Part shown: positions 17,261 through 27,081 of the stretch, in pieces
How the letters are laid out: each line of letters begins with the position of its first letter
Position numbering within the stretch: the stretch's first letter is position 1
Origin: Anaerolineae bacterium
Lineage (GTDB): Bacteria; Chloroflexota; Anaerolineae; Caldilineales; Caldilineaceae
Direction of reading: 5' to 3'
Assembly: GCA_030432295.1 (NCBI GenBank)
Contig: JAUIHI010000004.1
Coordinates: 1-64,000, forward strand
Length of the DNA: 64,000 nt
Made by a program: the position numbers and the translations under genes
The notes under the pieces: model-generated
Told to the model about the DNA's origin: nothing
The model's database searches: none
Seen by the model: only the letters and a program-made list of their open reading frames with translations

Positions 17261-18135
17261 TGGCTGCTTTCCAGGAGGGGCAGAATAGCCTGCACCCAAC
17301 GGTAGAGACGCAGCCGCACCGCGGCGATACGTTCCTGGTTGGGCGGCTGGATGGGCGTGCGCGTGTGCTGATCTCCCACAAACAGTCCCCGATTCACTTC
17401 GACCATCAACCCGGCATAGCGCCCACCGATGGCCTGCTGATAGGCGGCATCGCAATAGTGGCGCAAAATATAGCCGCCCACAAAGGGCTGGTTCAGGCTG
17501 ACGACCGGGGCCGGATTTTCTGGGTCCGGCTCCAACAGGGCCAGGTCGGCAAAGAGTTCGCCAGCAATCTCCCCGGCGCGGCGCACAAAAGCCGCCGGTG
17601 CGGTGAGGGGGCCGTTGGCGGCCACGGCTTCCCCGTTGGCATCGCCGAAGTTGGCAATACAGATCAGCGGGCGGGTCTTGCCTGGATTCCCATAGGCGCT
17701 GGGTCCGTGCTGGGCCATATTATGACAGTCGAGAAAGAGACGCACATCCCCCGCGTGACCAGTCAACGCCCTGTCCAGTTCGGTATGAAAAGGCTGCCAT
17801 TCGGTTTCCAGCAGTCGCGCCTGGGTCTGCCGGCTGAGGGCTGGGGCATAGATGGGGTCGCCATAGCTGGTGTGGCTCTTGACCGCGCCGTCCGGGTTGT
17901 CCAGGGAATCAGGCGGACGGTTGGCGTCGATCAGCACCCGGGCGCTGGGCATATCCACCACCGCCAATGGCTGGCCGCCCAGGGACGGGTGAGCGAAGTC
18001 AAAAATCTGGTCATTCCAGAGATCGCACTCGTTGTAGATGGTCACGTCGTCGATGGCGAGACGGTCCACCACCGACGGCGGAACGGTCAGGCCAGCGTGG
18101 GGAATGCTCTGGACGATAGGAAGGGGAGATTGCAT
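17257..18135 (-). CDS. N-formylglutamate amidohydrolase family protein
   Basis: 292 aa from ATG at 18135; the open frame extends 26 codons upstream without support. Starts with SIPHAGLTVPPSV, then ECDLWND and VLIDANRPPDSLDNPDG, matching the Zn-dependent FGase fold, with LFLDCHNMAQHGPSAYG holding the DxH-type metal site and MVEVNRGLF near the end. Family members release formate or deacylate N-formyl amino acids. The stop overlaps the downstream phosphatase start by 4 nt. Confidence 0.85.
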   Translation of the reverse strand: MQSPLPIVQSIPHAGLTVPPSVVDRLAIDDVTIYNECDLWNDQIFDFAHPSLGGQPLAVVDMPSARVLIDANRPPDSLDNPDGAVKSHTSYGDPIYAPALSRQTQARLLETEWQPFHTELDRALTGHAGDVRLFLDCHNMAQHGPSAYGNPGKTRPLICIANFGDANGEAVAANGPLTAPAAFVRRAGEIAGELFADLALLEPDPENPAPVVSLNQPFVGGYILRHYCDAAYQQAIGGRYAGLMVEVNRGLFVGDQHTRTPIQPPNQERIAAVRLRLYRWVQAILPLLESSQ

Positions 18136-18211
18136 AGAATATACTCGTCTAAGGCTTGTTGCGGTAACTGGTGCGTCGTGCGTAGTTCGTGAACTAACAT
18201 CAGCAAATGAC

Positions 18212-18300
18212 ACTGATAAGCACGAAAATCAGAACGCAGATTACACAGATTGCGCAGATTTTCGCAGAAGAAATCCGTGTTCCTTTTGATCCGTGTATAC
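18212..18300. repeat. Dispersed intergenic repeat, copy 2
   Basis: Holds GCAGATTACACAGATTGCGC and AGAAATCCGTGTTCC, words shared with copies at 16398-16474 and 25376-25475. It fills the gap between the TrkH gene and the amidohydrolase gene. Confidence 0.5.
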
Positions 18301-18311
18301 AAATTAATACA

Positions 18312-19799
18312 TCAGCCCAGAATCACCGGCTCTTCCGGGTGGGTAATCAGGGACGGATGTTCGCTCTGGGCCAGGGCCACTACAATCGTCAGCGGGCCGA
18401 GCCGCCCCCAGAACATTGTAAACGCGATCAGAAAGCGTCCCCAATTGTCCAGACTGCTGGTGAAGTTGAGGGAGTAGCCCGCGTTGGCAAAGGCACTGAT
18501 CACTTCGAAACCTTCGGCAAAGATGCCGCCTTCCCCCAACAGCGAGAGGGCCAGGGTCATCACCGCCACCAGCAGGGTGCTGACCGTCATAATCGCCACG
18601 GCTTTGAAGATTGTCTCCACAGGGACCGCGCGGCCAAAGGCGACGGCCGCGTTGTGGCCTTTGGCCGTGGCGATCACCGACACCAGCAGCACGCCCACTA
18701 CGCTGGAAGTGACACCGCCTGCCATGCTGGCCGGTGCGCCGCCAATAAACATCCAGATCATAATAATGGCCTGGGTTGCCTCGCCCAATTGGTCCAGGGG
18801 CAGGATTGTCAGCCCGGCCGTGCGTGCGCTGACAATAGTGAAGAGGCTGACCCACAGCTTCTCGTGGAAGGGCAGATTGGTAAGGACATCTGTGTAGATT
18901 GTGCTGTCCAGCATCATCAAAAAAGTGCCGGTCACCGTCAGCACCAGCGTCAGAATCAGGGTGATGCGGGTATTCAGCGCCAGCATTCGATCCCTGCGGA
19001 AGCTGGCAATGTCATAGAGAACTGTGATACCGAAGCCGCCCAACAGAATCAGCGTGCCCATCACCGCCAGAGTGATGAAGTCGGAGCCGTATCCGAAAAG
19101 TACATCCTGCTTCGTTCCGGAGAAGAGATCGAAGCCCGCATTGCAATAGCTGCTGATGGCGTGGAAGAGAGCCAGCCAGGCCGCTTCGCTGTCGGGCATA
19201 GTAGTGCGCCAGCGCAGCCAGAGCAGCAGCGCGCCCACCGCTTCCACCGAGAGCGTCACCCCCAGCACATAGAGCGCCAGCCGTCCCACGCCGCTGGCCT
19301 GCTCCGCGCCCAGAGATTGCTGGATAATAAAGCGCTCGTTGAGCGTCACCCGGCGACCGATCAGACGCAACAGCAGCACACTGAAAGCGACGAAACCCAC
19401 GCCGCCCACCTGCAACAGAATCAGAATGACGACCTGACCAAAACGGGTGAAGTCGCTGGCAGTGGTCAGCACGGCCAGCCCGGTCACTGTGATGGCGCTG
19501 GTGGCCGTAAAGTAGGCTTCCATCCAGCCGATGGAGTGGCCCGTGGCCGAGGCTGCCGGTAACTTCAGCAGCAATGTCCCAATCAGAATCAGCAGCGCAA
19601 AGCCAAAAATCAACACCTGGGGCGTTTGCAGCCGACTTTTAGAACGCCTGTTCGGGGCTTGGGCTGGCGTCCAATCGGTGGGGGGGTTCTCCAACGGGGG
19701 GCGCTGGGGCGAGTCAAGCTGGATGCGCGTGAGATAGGAACTGCTCCCGGATTCGGGGTCAGTGTCGCTGCTCTGTTCGGGTGGAAGGCTGGTTGGCAT
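18312..19799 (-). CDS. TrkH/KtrB family potassium uptake transporter
   Basis: 495 aa with a cytoplasmic, proline-rich N-terminus of about 60 residues followed by roughly ten membrane segments starting VLIFGFALLILIGTLLL. Selectivity-filter-like repeats: TSAITVTGLAV, SYCNAGFDLF, SARTAGLTILP and FANAGYSLNF, one per M1-P-M2 unit. TrkH/KtrB proteins move K+ (or Na+-coupled K+) with a cytosolic regulator TrkA/KtrA, which is not in this window. Transcribed away from the transposon from a promoter at 19958-19985. Confidence 0.92.
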   Translation of the reverse strand: MPTSLPPEQSSDTDPESGSSSYLTRIQLDSPQRPPLENPPTDWTPAQAPNRRSKSRLQTPQVLIFGFALLILIGTLLLKLPAASATGHSIGWMEAYFTATSAITVTGLAVLTTASDFTRFGQVVILILLQVGGVGFVAFSVLLLRLIGRRVTLNERFIIQQSLGAEQASGVGRLALYVLGVTLSVEAVGALLLWLRWRTTMPDSEAAWLALFHAISSYCNAGFDLFSGTKQDVLFGYGSDFITLAVMGTLILLGGFGITVLYDIASFRRDRMLALNTRITLILTLVLTVTGTFLMMLDSTIYTDVLTNLPFHEKLWVSLFTIVSARTAGLTILPLDQLGEATQAIIMIWMFIGGAPASMAGGVTSSVVGVLLVSVIATAKGHNAAVAFGRAVPVETIFKAVAIMTVSTLLVAVMTLALSLLGEGGIFAEGFEVISAFANAGYSLNFTSSLDNWGRFLIAFTMFWGRLGPLTIVVALAQSEHPSLITHPEEPVILG

Positions 19800-19957
19800 T
19801 GGGCAGAATCAAAATGGATGAGATGGCAACGGCGAGAACGATTGATTATCCTATGGCCTGCTTTCCAGGTCAAACTACGGGGGAGTGGTGGGGGGATGTG
19901 GGTTGATTCATCGGCGGCGGGTCCCACTCTGGGTTATGTTTACTTTGTATAATTTTT

Positions 19958-19985
19958 ATTATACCGAATAAATATGCAAACGCAA
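19958..19985 (-). promoter_or_regulatory. Predicted trkH promoter
   Basis: On the minus strand TTGCGT (19985-19980), 16-bp spacer, consensus TATAAT (19963-19958). It implies an mRNA leader of about 150 nt. The transposon left end begins only about 30 bp upstream, so the insertion spared this promoter. Confidence 0.6.
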
Positions 19986-20012
19986 TCTGTCCGTAAATAT
20001 TTGTAGGGTGTA

Positions 20013-20082
20013 TGTAGGGGGACACAAAGATTGAGACTGGGGACATAAACAATGAGACTGAGTGACACAAAGATTGAGACTG
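20013..20082 (+). mobile_element. Left end of the TniABQ transposon with three direct repeats
   Basis: Two identical 19-bp copies GACACAAAGATTGAGACTG (20021-20039, 20064-20082) flank a diverged copy (20042-20060, GACATAAACAATGAGACTG), spaced 21-22 bp. TGT at 20013-20015 is a plausible terminus. Multiple transposase-binding repeats at the end next to the transposase gene are typical of Tn7/Tn5053-type elements. Inverted copies were not seen after tniQ. The rest of 20083-20404 contains no gene. Confidence 0.7.
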
Positions 20083-20404
20083 ACGTACTTTCTATCATGT
20101 GTTTTTTAGGACTTCCCTATGATACATTGCAAGCCGATCCTGCTGGCAGAGCCGCTCCCCCTCTACCCGCTTCGCTTTCCAATCCTTGTAAGAAGTTTCC
20201 TCTTCACTCAGGAAGTTTGCCCAGGGATTTGAGAAGCTACATGTCGATGGTATGAGATAAGCAGAAGTTATTCGTGTGCCTGGTCTACAAGGTGCATAAG
20301 ATGAGGTTCTCAGGGAATAGAAATTCATCAATTAGAACATTTGTTCTGAAGGAGTGCGAGAGTTATACTTCTAAATGTACAAATAGATAAGGCATGAAGT
20401 TCGA

Positions 20405-22417
20405 ATGAAGTTCGAGGAGCATATGACTACTAACCGAATCTCCACGGGGCAAGAATTCGAATGGCAACAGCGGCGATATAAGGTAATCCGGCTGCTTCCC
20501 GATAATAAAGTGAACATCGAGGATATTCATACCAGTGCCATTAGTCTGGTTACTCAATCTGACCTGCTCAATGCCTTTTCGCACGCCGAACTTTCCTTCA
20601 AGGATAGAGGCCATGACGCGGTTCGTTCGTCAGTTGTGAACGGCAAGCCCCTATCGCTAGATGACTATCCTGCCAATTGGGTTGAAACAGCAAAATGGCG
20701 ATTCCAGGTAATTGAGCCTCTACTGTCTCGCGAGCGATCACGTGCAGACGTGAAGCGTCGGGTAGACGAGATCGGTAAGATTTTCCCCTCGCGAGAAACC
20801 AGTGTGGCATCTGTTTATCGCTGGATTAAACGCTATGAAAGCAGTGATGGAGATTTTCTTAGCCTCATTCCGGACAGCGGTAATTCTGGGGGGAAAGGCG
20901 AACTGCGAATTGGTGCGATTGTAAATACAGTCATCGAAAACACAATTAACGACATGCTCTTTACTCGTGAAAGAATCACGGCCCATGCAATATGGTTAGA
21001 GGTATGTCGACGAATTGACGAAGAGAACAAGTATCGCCAGGTGGATGATTTGCTTAAGTTTCCTTCGTATAAAACCGTTCTTCGAAGAATTCAAGCGGTC
21101 GAGATATACAAGAAGACGATCGGCACCCGTGGAAAACGCACTGCAAACAAGCTGTTTCAGCAGTACAACGAGTCAAACCACCCAGATACACCTCTTGAGC
21201 GTGTTGAAATTGACCATACTGTTGCTGATATCATCGTTGTTGATGACGAGGGGTTAGTTTTAGGCCGGCCAACTCTTACATTTTGTATCGATGCTGCAAC
21301 ACGATATCCACTGGGTTATTATCTGAGCTTTGAACCACCAAGTTCCTATGCCGTGATGGAGTGTCTATACCACGCGATTCTTCCTAAGAATGCAAAAGAA
21401 GAGTACAAAACGGAAAACGAGTGGCTTGCGTATGGAGTACCGGCGAAACTGGTTACCGATCACGGTAAAGAGTTCATGGCCTTAGCAGAATCTTGTGCAC
21501 TTCTTGGAATTGAGCTTGAGCACAATACCCCCCGAACTCCAGAAATGAAGGCAATTATTGAGCGTATGTTCAGCACGCTAAACACCTCTCTCTTTCACAC
21601 AATTCCAGGTACAACTTTTTCAAATCCAGGCCAACGCGATAGTAAAGACTACGACAGTGCGAAACAAGCAACTCTTACCCTTAGAGAACTTGAGGAAGTC
21701 TTGGTAATTACACTGATAGATTACTATGCGCAATCCCCTCATCGTGGACTTGGAACTACACCGGCCAACGCATGGCAAGCGGCCATGGATAGCGGTTTTT
21801 CTCCTCGACTTCCGGCAGATGCTTCAACCCTACATATCCTTCTGGGTTGCACTATACAACGTACCATTCAGCATTACGGAATTGAGTTTGAAGGACTCAG
21901 GTACAACACACCCACCCTAGGGATACTCAGAGCTAAATTGCTCGAGGATAAGTCCCAAAAAAGCTTTCGCCGGAGTCCACCCGTGAAGATGAAGTATCAC
22001 CCGGGAAATATTAGCCGGATCTGGGTACTTGATCCGTATGACATGGAGTACATAGAGGTTGTAGCATTGGCCCAGGAGTATACACATAACCTTAGCCTAT
22101 GGCAGCACCGAGTCATAAGGAAGGAAGCACGTTACGAACAGCAGGATACAGTTGATATAGCTGCTCTTGGCCGAGCAAAAAAGCGAATTCAAGATTTAGT
22201 CGACAACTCACAAAAGAAAAAGCGTAGTGCAACCAGTTCCAAGGCTGTTGCGCGCTGGGACAGCAAAAAAGAATTAGAAGCAAACACAAGCGAAGATATT
22301 AATAGCAATGATTATAGCGTGGCACCAGAGTTTGTCACTAACTATATTGAAAATTTTGCGGAAGAATTGGACGTCGAACCTAACGCTCTTCCAAGGAGCC
22401 GGCGGAACTCTGCTTAG
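20405..22417 (+). CDS. tniA: TniA/TnsB-type DDE transposase
   Basis: 670 aa. An N-terminal helix-turn-helix region (SRETSVASVYRWIKRYES, 129-146) is followed by the RNase H-like integrase core with Asp270 (VEIDHT), Asp352 (VTDHGKEF) and Glu386 (AIIERMF), a D-D-33-E spacing. A beta-barrel and basic C-terminal tail follow, which in TnsB contacts TniB/TnsC. It joins transposon ends to target DNA. Start at 20405 or at the in-frame ATG 20423 cannot be decided. Base composition is visibly AT-richer than the flanks, supporting transfer. Confidence 0.93.
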   Translation: MKFEEHMTTNRISTGQEFEWQQRRYKVIRLLPDNKVNIEDIHTSAISLVTQSDLLNAFSHAELSFKDRGHDAVRSSVVNGKPLSLDDYPANWVETAKWRFQVIEPLLSRERSRADVKRRVDEIGKIFPSRETSVASVYRWIKRYESSDGDFLSLIPDSGNSGGKGELRIGAIVNTVIENTINDMLFTRERITAHAIWLEVCRRIDEENKYRQVDDLLKFPSYKTVLRRIQAVEIYKKTIGTRGKRTANKLFQQYNESNHPDTPLERVEIDHTVADIIVVDDEGLVLGRPTLTFCIDAATRYPLGYYLSFEPPSSYAVMECLYHAILPKNAKEEYKTENEWLAYGVPAKLVTDHGKEFMALAESCALLGIELEHNTPRTPEMKAIIERMFSTLNTSLFHTIPGTTFSNPGQRDSKDYDSAKQATLTLRELEEVLVITLIDYYAQSPHRGLGTTPANAWQAAMDSGFSPRLPADASTLHILLGCTIQRTIQHYGIEFEGLRYNTPTLGILRAKLLEDKSQKSFRRSPPVKMKYHPGNISRIWVLDPYDMEYIEVVALAQEYTHNLSLWQHRVIRKEARYEQQDTVDIAALGRAKKRIQDLVDNSQKKKRSATSSKAVARWDSKKELEANTSEDINSNDYSVAPEFVTNYIENFAEELDVEPNALPRSRRNSA

Positions 22418-22434
22418 CCATACAGGAGAAACAA

Positions 22435-23451
22435 GTGAACGAAAAAAGTGACATCCTGACACAGATCCAATCAATTGCTTCGGTGTTAATACGCACCCGC
22501 CGATTCAACGAATTAGAGGCTCTGATACGTGAAGGTCAGGCGCTCACAATAGTCGGCGCAGAACCACACTGTATCGCTCTAGAGGGACAAACAGGAGTCG
22601 GTAAGACAACACTGCTCAAGAGTTATGCAAATAAGTTCCCGGCAGAACAATCACAATTAGGTCTGATTTGGCCCGTTTTCTATGTGCTTACACCATCACC
22701 AGTCACTGTCAAAGCCATGGTATCAAGCATGCTTGAGCAACTGGGTGATCCCGCTCCATATCGAGGAACACTGCCCCATTTGACTTCACGACTTATCAAT
22801 TTCCTCATTCGCTGTGAGGTTAAGTTGGTTATCCTTGACGATATTCAACATATCATTGATGTCGACAGAGATAGAATCGTATATTCCGTGTCTGACTGGC
22901 TGAAGTACATCATCAAGGAAAGTGGTGTGGCGTTTGTAATTGTTGGTATCACAGGTAAGGTATCGCGGATACTGGATGCGAACTCACAATTATCTAGGCT
23001 TTTCGCGTTTCGAGAAGAGTTACGCGCATTCCACTGGAGACCAGAGATTCAGGATGATTCTGAAACCCTTGATTATGTGAGTTTTGTGCTAAGCGTTGAA
23101 AAGGAGCTTAACCGACCCTTTAGCGACCAAATAACGAGGACGGAGTTACTCAAACGGTTACACTATGCGACTGGCGGTGTTATCGCCAATTTGATGAATT
23201 TACTGCGATATGCGGTCTACATTGCCATCAAAGACAACTCGGATCAAATTACTTTGGCAATGCTGGAGTACGCCTTTAATAGACGTCTAAGCGCACACAT
23301 GAAAGGACGGAGTAACCCGTTCGCTGCCTCAGTGGGTACCACCTTTGTTGCTGAAGGTTACAACTACACGAATTCACCTGAGAGCACAGGTCGAAGAGTA
23401 AAGGGACGCCAAGAACGTCCCGCCTCTCTATCGAAGACACTCACAAGCTAG
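22435..23451 (+). CDS. tniB: TniB/TnsC-type AAA+ ATPase
   Basis: 338 aa from GTG at 22435 with AGGAG 7 nt upstream. Walker A GQTGVGKT at 51-58 and Walker B LVILDDIQHI around 131-140. TniB/TnsC polymerises on target DNA, links the target selector (TniQ) to the transposase and gives target immunity. The start is 17 nt after the tniA stop, so the three genes form an operon. The C-terminal tail (RRVKGRQERPAS) is basic. Confidence 0.92.
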   Translation: MNEKSDILTQIQSIASVLIRTRRFNELEALIREGQALTIVGAEPHCIALEGQTGVGKTTLLKSYANKFPAEQSQLGLIWPVFYVLTPSPVTVKAMVSSMLEQLGDPAPYRGTLPHLTSRLINFLIRCEVKLVILDDIQHIIDVDRDRIVYSVSDWLKYIIKESGVAFVIVGITGKVSRILDANSQLSRLFAFREELRAFHWRPEIQDDSETLDYVSFVLSVEKELNRPFSDQITRTELLKRLHYATGGVIANLMNLLRYAVYIAIKDNSDQITLAMLEYAFNRRLSAHMKGRSNPFAASVGTTFVAEGYNYTNSPESTGRRVKGRQERPASLSKTLTS

Positions 23452-23464
23452 AAGGGACACCTGT

Positions 23465-24976
23465 TTGGGATCATCACGATGCCTACTCATTCGTTCTCCA
23501 TTGCTACCTGGTGAGTCGTTGGTCTCATATATTACCAGGTTAACAGAACTCAATAGATATGACTCCAATTCAGTTATAGAATCTCTTTGCGAGGGTATCC
23601 CACGCAAAGATAGCATCCTGCTGCCAAAACGATCTGAAACATTTCAACGCATGGAGGAGCTATTTCGAGTTGATCAACTCGAAATAGCTCAGGCGACACC
23701 CCATGTGTTTGCCACTGTCCTAGTACCTGGAGACTCGTCTGCGCATAATAATCCCGCTAACATAGTGACTCTATCGAACGGCGCATCCGTTCACTTGCTA
23801 CCGGCAGACATGGCGGTGCGCCACATGTTTACAGGTGGTGTGAGCCAATTCTGCTCAAAATGTTTGCACGAATCCCGCTATCACCGACTCATCTGGTCGA
23901 TACCAACCGTTGTTTTATGCATTCAACATCATGAACTCTTACGTACCAGATGCCCCACCTGCGGACGATTGACGAAAATAGTCGATGTTGCTCGTGCGAA
24001 ATGTACGGCGTGTGCCGGTCGCCTAGATTTGTCCAAGTCTACTGATTATCCGATTGGTTTTCATCATGAAAGTCAATCCCAACTTCAGGGTTGGCTAACA
24101 GGTACCCTTACTAGCAACCTGTACTATCATCCTCCCAGCCAGCCAGCGAATCTGCTATATAGTCTCTATGAAGATGTTCGCCTCATTATAGCACTATCCC
24201 TCAAGTCGTATGGTTTGGAAAAACACATCGGAGATGTTCGAGTGCAGTCCAATACTATGTCCTTGGCAAATGAATTACTGAAGAAGATGGATGCCCGGAA
24301 ACGGTTCTTCTTGCACATTAGAGCCTTTCAAGCCTTGGCAAACTGGCCAAATGGTTTTGAAAAGTTTCTCTCGCAGTACCCGATTGAAAGAGATAAAACC
24401 ATTGTTTACCAAACTGGTGATCCCCGGGTTCGCGGAAACTTTGCACCACTACTCGCTTTCCAACAAAACTCGAAAAACTATGGTTTCGTTTCTCATGCCT
24501 TTCGATCGTGGCTTGCTGTATCAAAACCAAAGTCAGCCGTTGCTCTTGAGTACACTGGTTCAGACGCTGATTCTGCCCCTTTGTCACAGCGAAAAGTTAG
24601 TGATCTTCTTGGCATTTCCTCTGCTTACGTTCCTAGCCTTATCGATGCTGGATTCCTCTGCGAATATGATAATTACGCTGATTCACGTACACAGTATATT
24701 ACTTGTGAGTCCATGAATTCATTCATGTCCTCGATCGAGAAGAAGATATCGGTTGCTGAAGTCTATTCCTATGCCATCAACGAATTGGTTAGCTTGGCCG
24801 ATGCACATGCGATGTTCATCGAAGCTGGGCTTCAGTTTGTGGATGTCATACATTATCTACTAGACAAATCTACTGTATTCTGTGTTCCTATCAATCGTCA
24901 TGGATGGAATATCCGAGATTTGCTGTGCATTGAGACCAGTTTGAGAGCATGGGTAGGCAGTAGAACCCCCAAGTGA
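23465..24976 (+). CDS. tniQ: TniQ/TnsD-type target-selection protein
   Basis: 503 aa from a TTG start with AAGGGA about 8 nt upstream. The TniQ N-terminal signature LLPGESLVSYITRLTELN is followed by zinc-finger cysteines/histidines (FCSKCLHESRYH, then CPTCGR and CTACAGR). The long C-terminal part with an HTH-like VSDLLGISSAYVPSLIDAGF resembles TnsD-length proteins rather than the short TniQ of CRISPR-associated transposons, which suggests recognition of a fixed DNA site. No tnsA homologue is present. Confidence 0.9.
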   Translation: MGSSRCLLIRSPLLPGESLVSYITRLTELNRYDSNSVIESLCEGIPRKDSILLPKRSETFQRMEELFRVDQLEIAQATPHVFATVLVPGDSSAHNNPANIVTLSNGASVHLLPADMAVRHMFTGGVSQFCSKCLHESRYHRLIWSIPTVVLCIQHHELLRTRCPTCGRLTKIVDVARAKCTACAGRLDLSKSTDYPIGFHHESQSQLQGWLTGTLTSNLYYHPPSQPANLLYSLYEDVRLIIALSLKSYGLEKHIGDVRVQSNTMSLANELLKKMDARKRFFLHIRAFQALANWPNGFEKFLSQYPIERDKTIVYQTGDPRVRGNFAPLLAFQQNSKNYGFVSHAFRSWLAVSKPKSAVALEYTGSDADSAPLSQRKVSDLLGISSAYVPSLIDAGFLCEYDNYADSRTQYITCESMNSFMSSIEKKISVAEVYSYAINELVSLADAHAMFIEAGLQFVDVIHYLLDKSTVFCVPINRHGWNIRDLLCIETSLRAWVGSRTPK

Positions 24977-25046
24977 AAAGTGTATAGGATGTCTCCTCTG
25001 CATGAGCAGACAGGCCTTGCTTCTTTCCATCTTACCTGGCTGGTAA

Positions 25047-25199
25047 ATCGACCGCCGCCACAACCTCCTCGAAGCCGCCGTCATCGCACGAAAGTGGGAA
25101 AAAGAAATCAGCCACACCATCGACCTCACCGCCACCACCAATAAACGCAACCGCCTCTTCACCGCCCTCGCCGCCGACGAACCAACTGGCCAGGACTGA
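25047..25199 (+). pseudogene. 3' relic of an unrecognised gene
   Basis: A 50-codon frame bounded upstream by TAA (25044-25046) reads IDRRHNLLEAAVIARKWEKE followed by an ISHTIDLTATTNKRNRLF-type helix and ends at TGA 25197. It has no start codon and protein-like composition, so it looks like the tail of a gene lost when DNA to the left was replaced. Family not recognised. It may mark the boundary of DNA brought by the transposon. Confidence 0.45.
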
Positions 25200-25215
25200 C
25201 GAGCAAACAGCCCCA

Positions 25216-25475
25216 GTACGTCGGACTGTCAGTCCGGCGTACAACTTTCATCGTTATCCCTTGTTTCTCCCCTACCGCTTTGTACTCTTTGCGTTCTTTG
25301 TGGTTCAAATGGCTTTTCTCTGTGTCTTTGCGCCTCTGCGGGAGCTATTCCCAAAACAGGCCACACGACCGGCTGACACCGATAACAACGAAAATCATCC
25401 ACAGATGACCCAGATTTTCACAGGAAGAATCCGTGTCCATCCGTCCCATCCGCGTTTATCAGTGTTCATCTATGG
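25216..25475. repeat. Inverted repeat and dispersed intergenic repeats
   Basis: 25216-25242 is a 13-bp inverted repeat (GTACGTCGGACTG/CAGTCCGGCGTAC, one wobble, 1-nt centre), placed like a terminator after the relic gene. 25278-25350 contains CTTTGCGTTCTTTGTGG and TGTCTTTGCGCCTCTGCGGG, related to the 13881-13952 element. 25376-25475 (CACAGATGACCCAGATTTTC, AGAATCCGTGTCC) is the third copy of the family at 16398 and 18212. No gene. Confidence 0.55.
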
Positions 25476-26796
25476 CTTGGTAACAATCGACAATCATCGT
25501 CAGTAGGAATGATATGCTTGATGACAATGGAGTCATCGGAGACGACGATGTGGTCAATTAACAACCGAATAACTTCCTGCTGAACTTCGGGTATAGGGTC
25601 GTGGAAACTGGAACGGATTTTGCGGCAATAGGCCTCGAAATCGTCAAGCATCTTCTGCTTCACCTGTTGTTGCTGCTGCTGGCGTTGCAGACGGGTCAGA
25701 CGCTCCCCGAGCGATTGAGATTCAGAGTCAATGCAAGACTTACGCTGAACCAACTCGTCCTTGCTCATCATTTCATCCTGAAAGGCATCCAGGAGACGAC
25801 TCCATTGGCGTTGGAGTTTGCGCAGCCGTTCTTCCAGGCGCTCTGCTTCATCTAGCTCGCCCACATGTTCTTCCTGACTTTGCCAGGCGTCGGCCAGCAG
25901 AATGGGGTTGTCCAACAAATGGGTCACCGCCTCCCAGACCAGCGGTTCAATGCGACTGCCAGCCACCGAACGAGCATGGGGCGGCACATCCGGGTTACGA
26001 TTCTTGCCCCGATTGGTGCAATAATAAGAAGTATGGCCTTGGGCCGTCCGCCCGGAGAGGGTCCGGCCACAGATGTCACAGACCAGTAAGGTACGTGACA
26101 AGTAGAAGTGACGTTTGTTGTTGCGGGAGGCAGACTTCTGGTTCATGGCCAGCCGTTCCTGTGTCTCTTGCCAAAGTGACTGCTCAATCAGTTGGGGCGT
26201 CTGGATCGCTATCCACTCTTCCCGTTGGCGAGGAATGCGCCGGGCGGTTGTGCGATTGCCTCGCCCCCGCTGCCGAGGCTCTCCTTTGCTATCGGCTTCT
26301 CGTCGGCTGCGGTTGTAATGGGTGTGGCCGGTGTAGGCAGGCTGTTTGAGAATGCTCTGCACAGTGCTGTAGTTCCAACGCTTGCCCCGGGGCGGCATAG
26401 CCTCACCTGCATCAACTGGCGTTTCTATTTCGTCTCGTTCCCAGCGTCCGCCGTCTGGCTGACTCACAGGGAGGTATCGATAGCCATAGGGTGGCACTGG
26501 ACTGAGCAGTTGGCCTTCCCGAATTCGATAGAGTTTGCCTCGTCGCAATCGTTCTGTGATTTGGGTGCGCTCATATTCAGCAAACAGTCCTTGGATTCCC
26601 AGCAGAAACTGGCCTTCGGGCGTGCTGCTGTCACCTAATTGCTGGACAAAGTCTATCTCGACGCCACAGCGTTTCAACTCGTGGGTGAGGACCCACTGGT
26701 GGGCATATTGGCGGGCCAATCGGTCTGGACTCAGGCATATGACCAGTCCAAATCTTCCTTCGGGGGCCGCATCCCGTAGTCGGTTGAGTTGGGGTC
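25466..26796 (-). pseudogene. Large serine recombinase, N-terminally truncated
   Basis: About 443 residues remain. From RPQLNRLRDA onward the resolvase core is present (LVICLSPDRLARQYAHQ), then the recombinase domain (PPYGYRYLPV, KQPAYTGHTHYNRSRR), the zinc beta-ribbon (VCDICGRTLSGRTAQGHTSYYC) and a long coiled coil. The first ~70 residues with the nucleophilic serine are missing: homology stops at about 26796, where a lamin-tail gene fragment begins. It cannot be catalytically active as written. The longer open frame to 26851 reads out-of-frame lamin-tail DNA. Confidence 0.85.
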
Positions 26797-27081
26797 TACA
26801 ACGGTATCTACCGCAGTGGTCAAGGTCGCCGTATCCCCATCGTTGTTCCACACAGCGCTGTTACGTCCCCAGAACAAATCGGTCACTGTGTTTGTGCCAC
26901 TGCGCACCCACACATTCACACTTGCACCCGAGGCTAGGGTGAAGGCAGGGAATGTGAACCGTGCATTGGCCACATCAAACAGCTTCCAGCCATTCATATT
27001 CACACTGCCCACGCCAAAGTTATGTAGGGTGACGAACTCCCCTTCTGCGTCGCTGCTGGCGGGGTTGTAGACAATACGGCC
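26797..27081 (-). pseudogene. Lamin-tail (LTD) domain fragment
   Basis: In-frame reading RIVYNPASSDAEGEFVTLHN then NMNGWKLFDVANARFTFPAF and WNNDGDTATLTTAVDTVVD is a lamin-tail domain, an Ig-like fold common on secreted proteins of Chloroflexota. It has an in-frame TAG upstream (27082-27084) and is cut at 26796 by the recombinase fragment, so both ends are lost. Confidence 0.75.

Noticed and set aside
20013-24976. CRISPR-associated transposon using the adjacent I-D system
   Set aside because: The cas genes lie outside the element, include cas3, cas1 and cas2, and no repeat or atypical spacer is found inside the transposon. TniQ is long and TnsD-like. There is no sign that the two are functionally linked.
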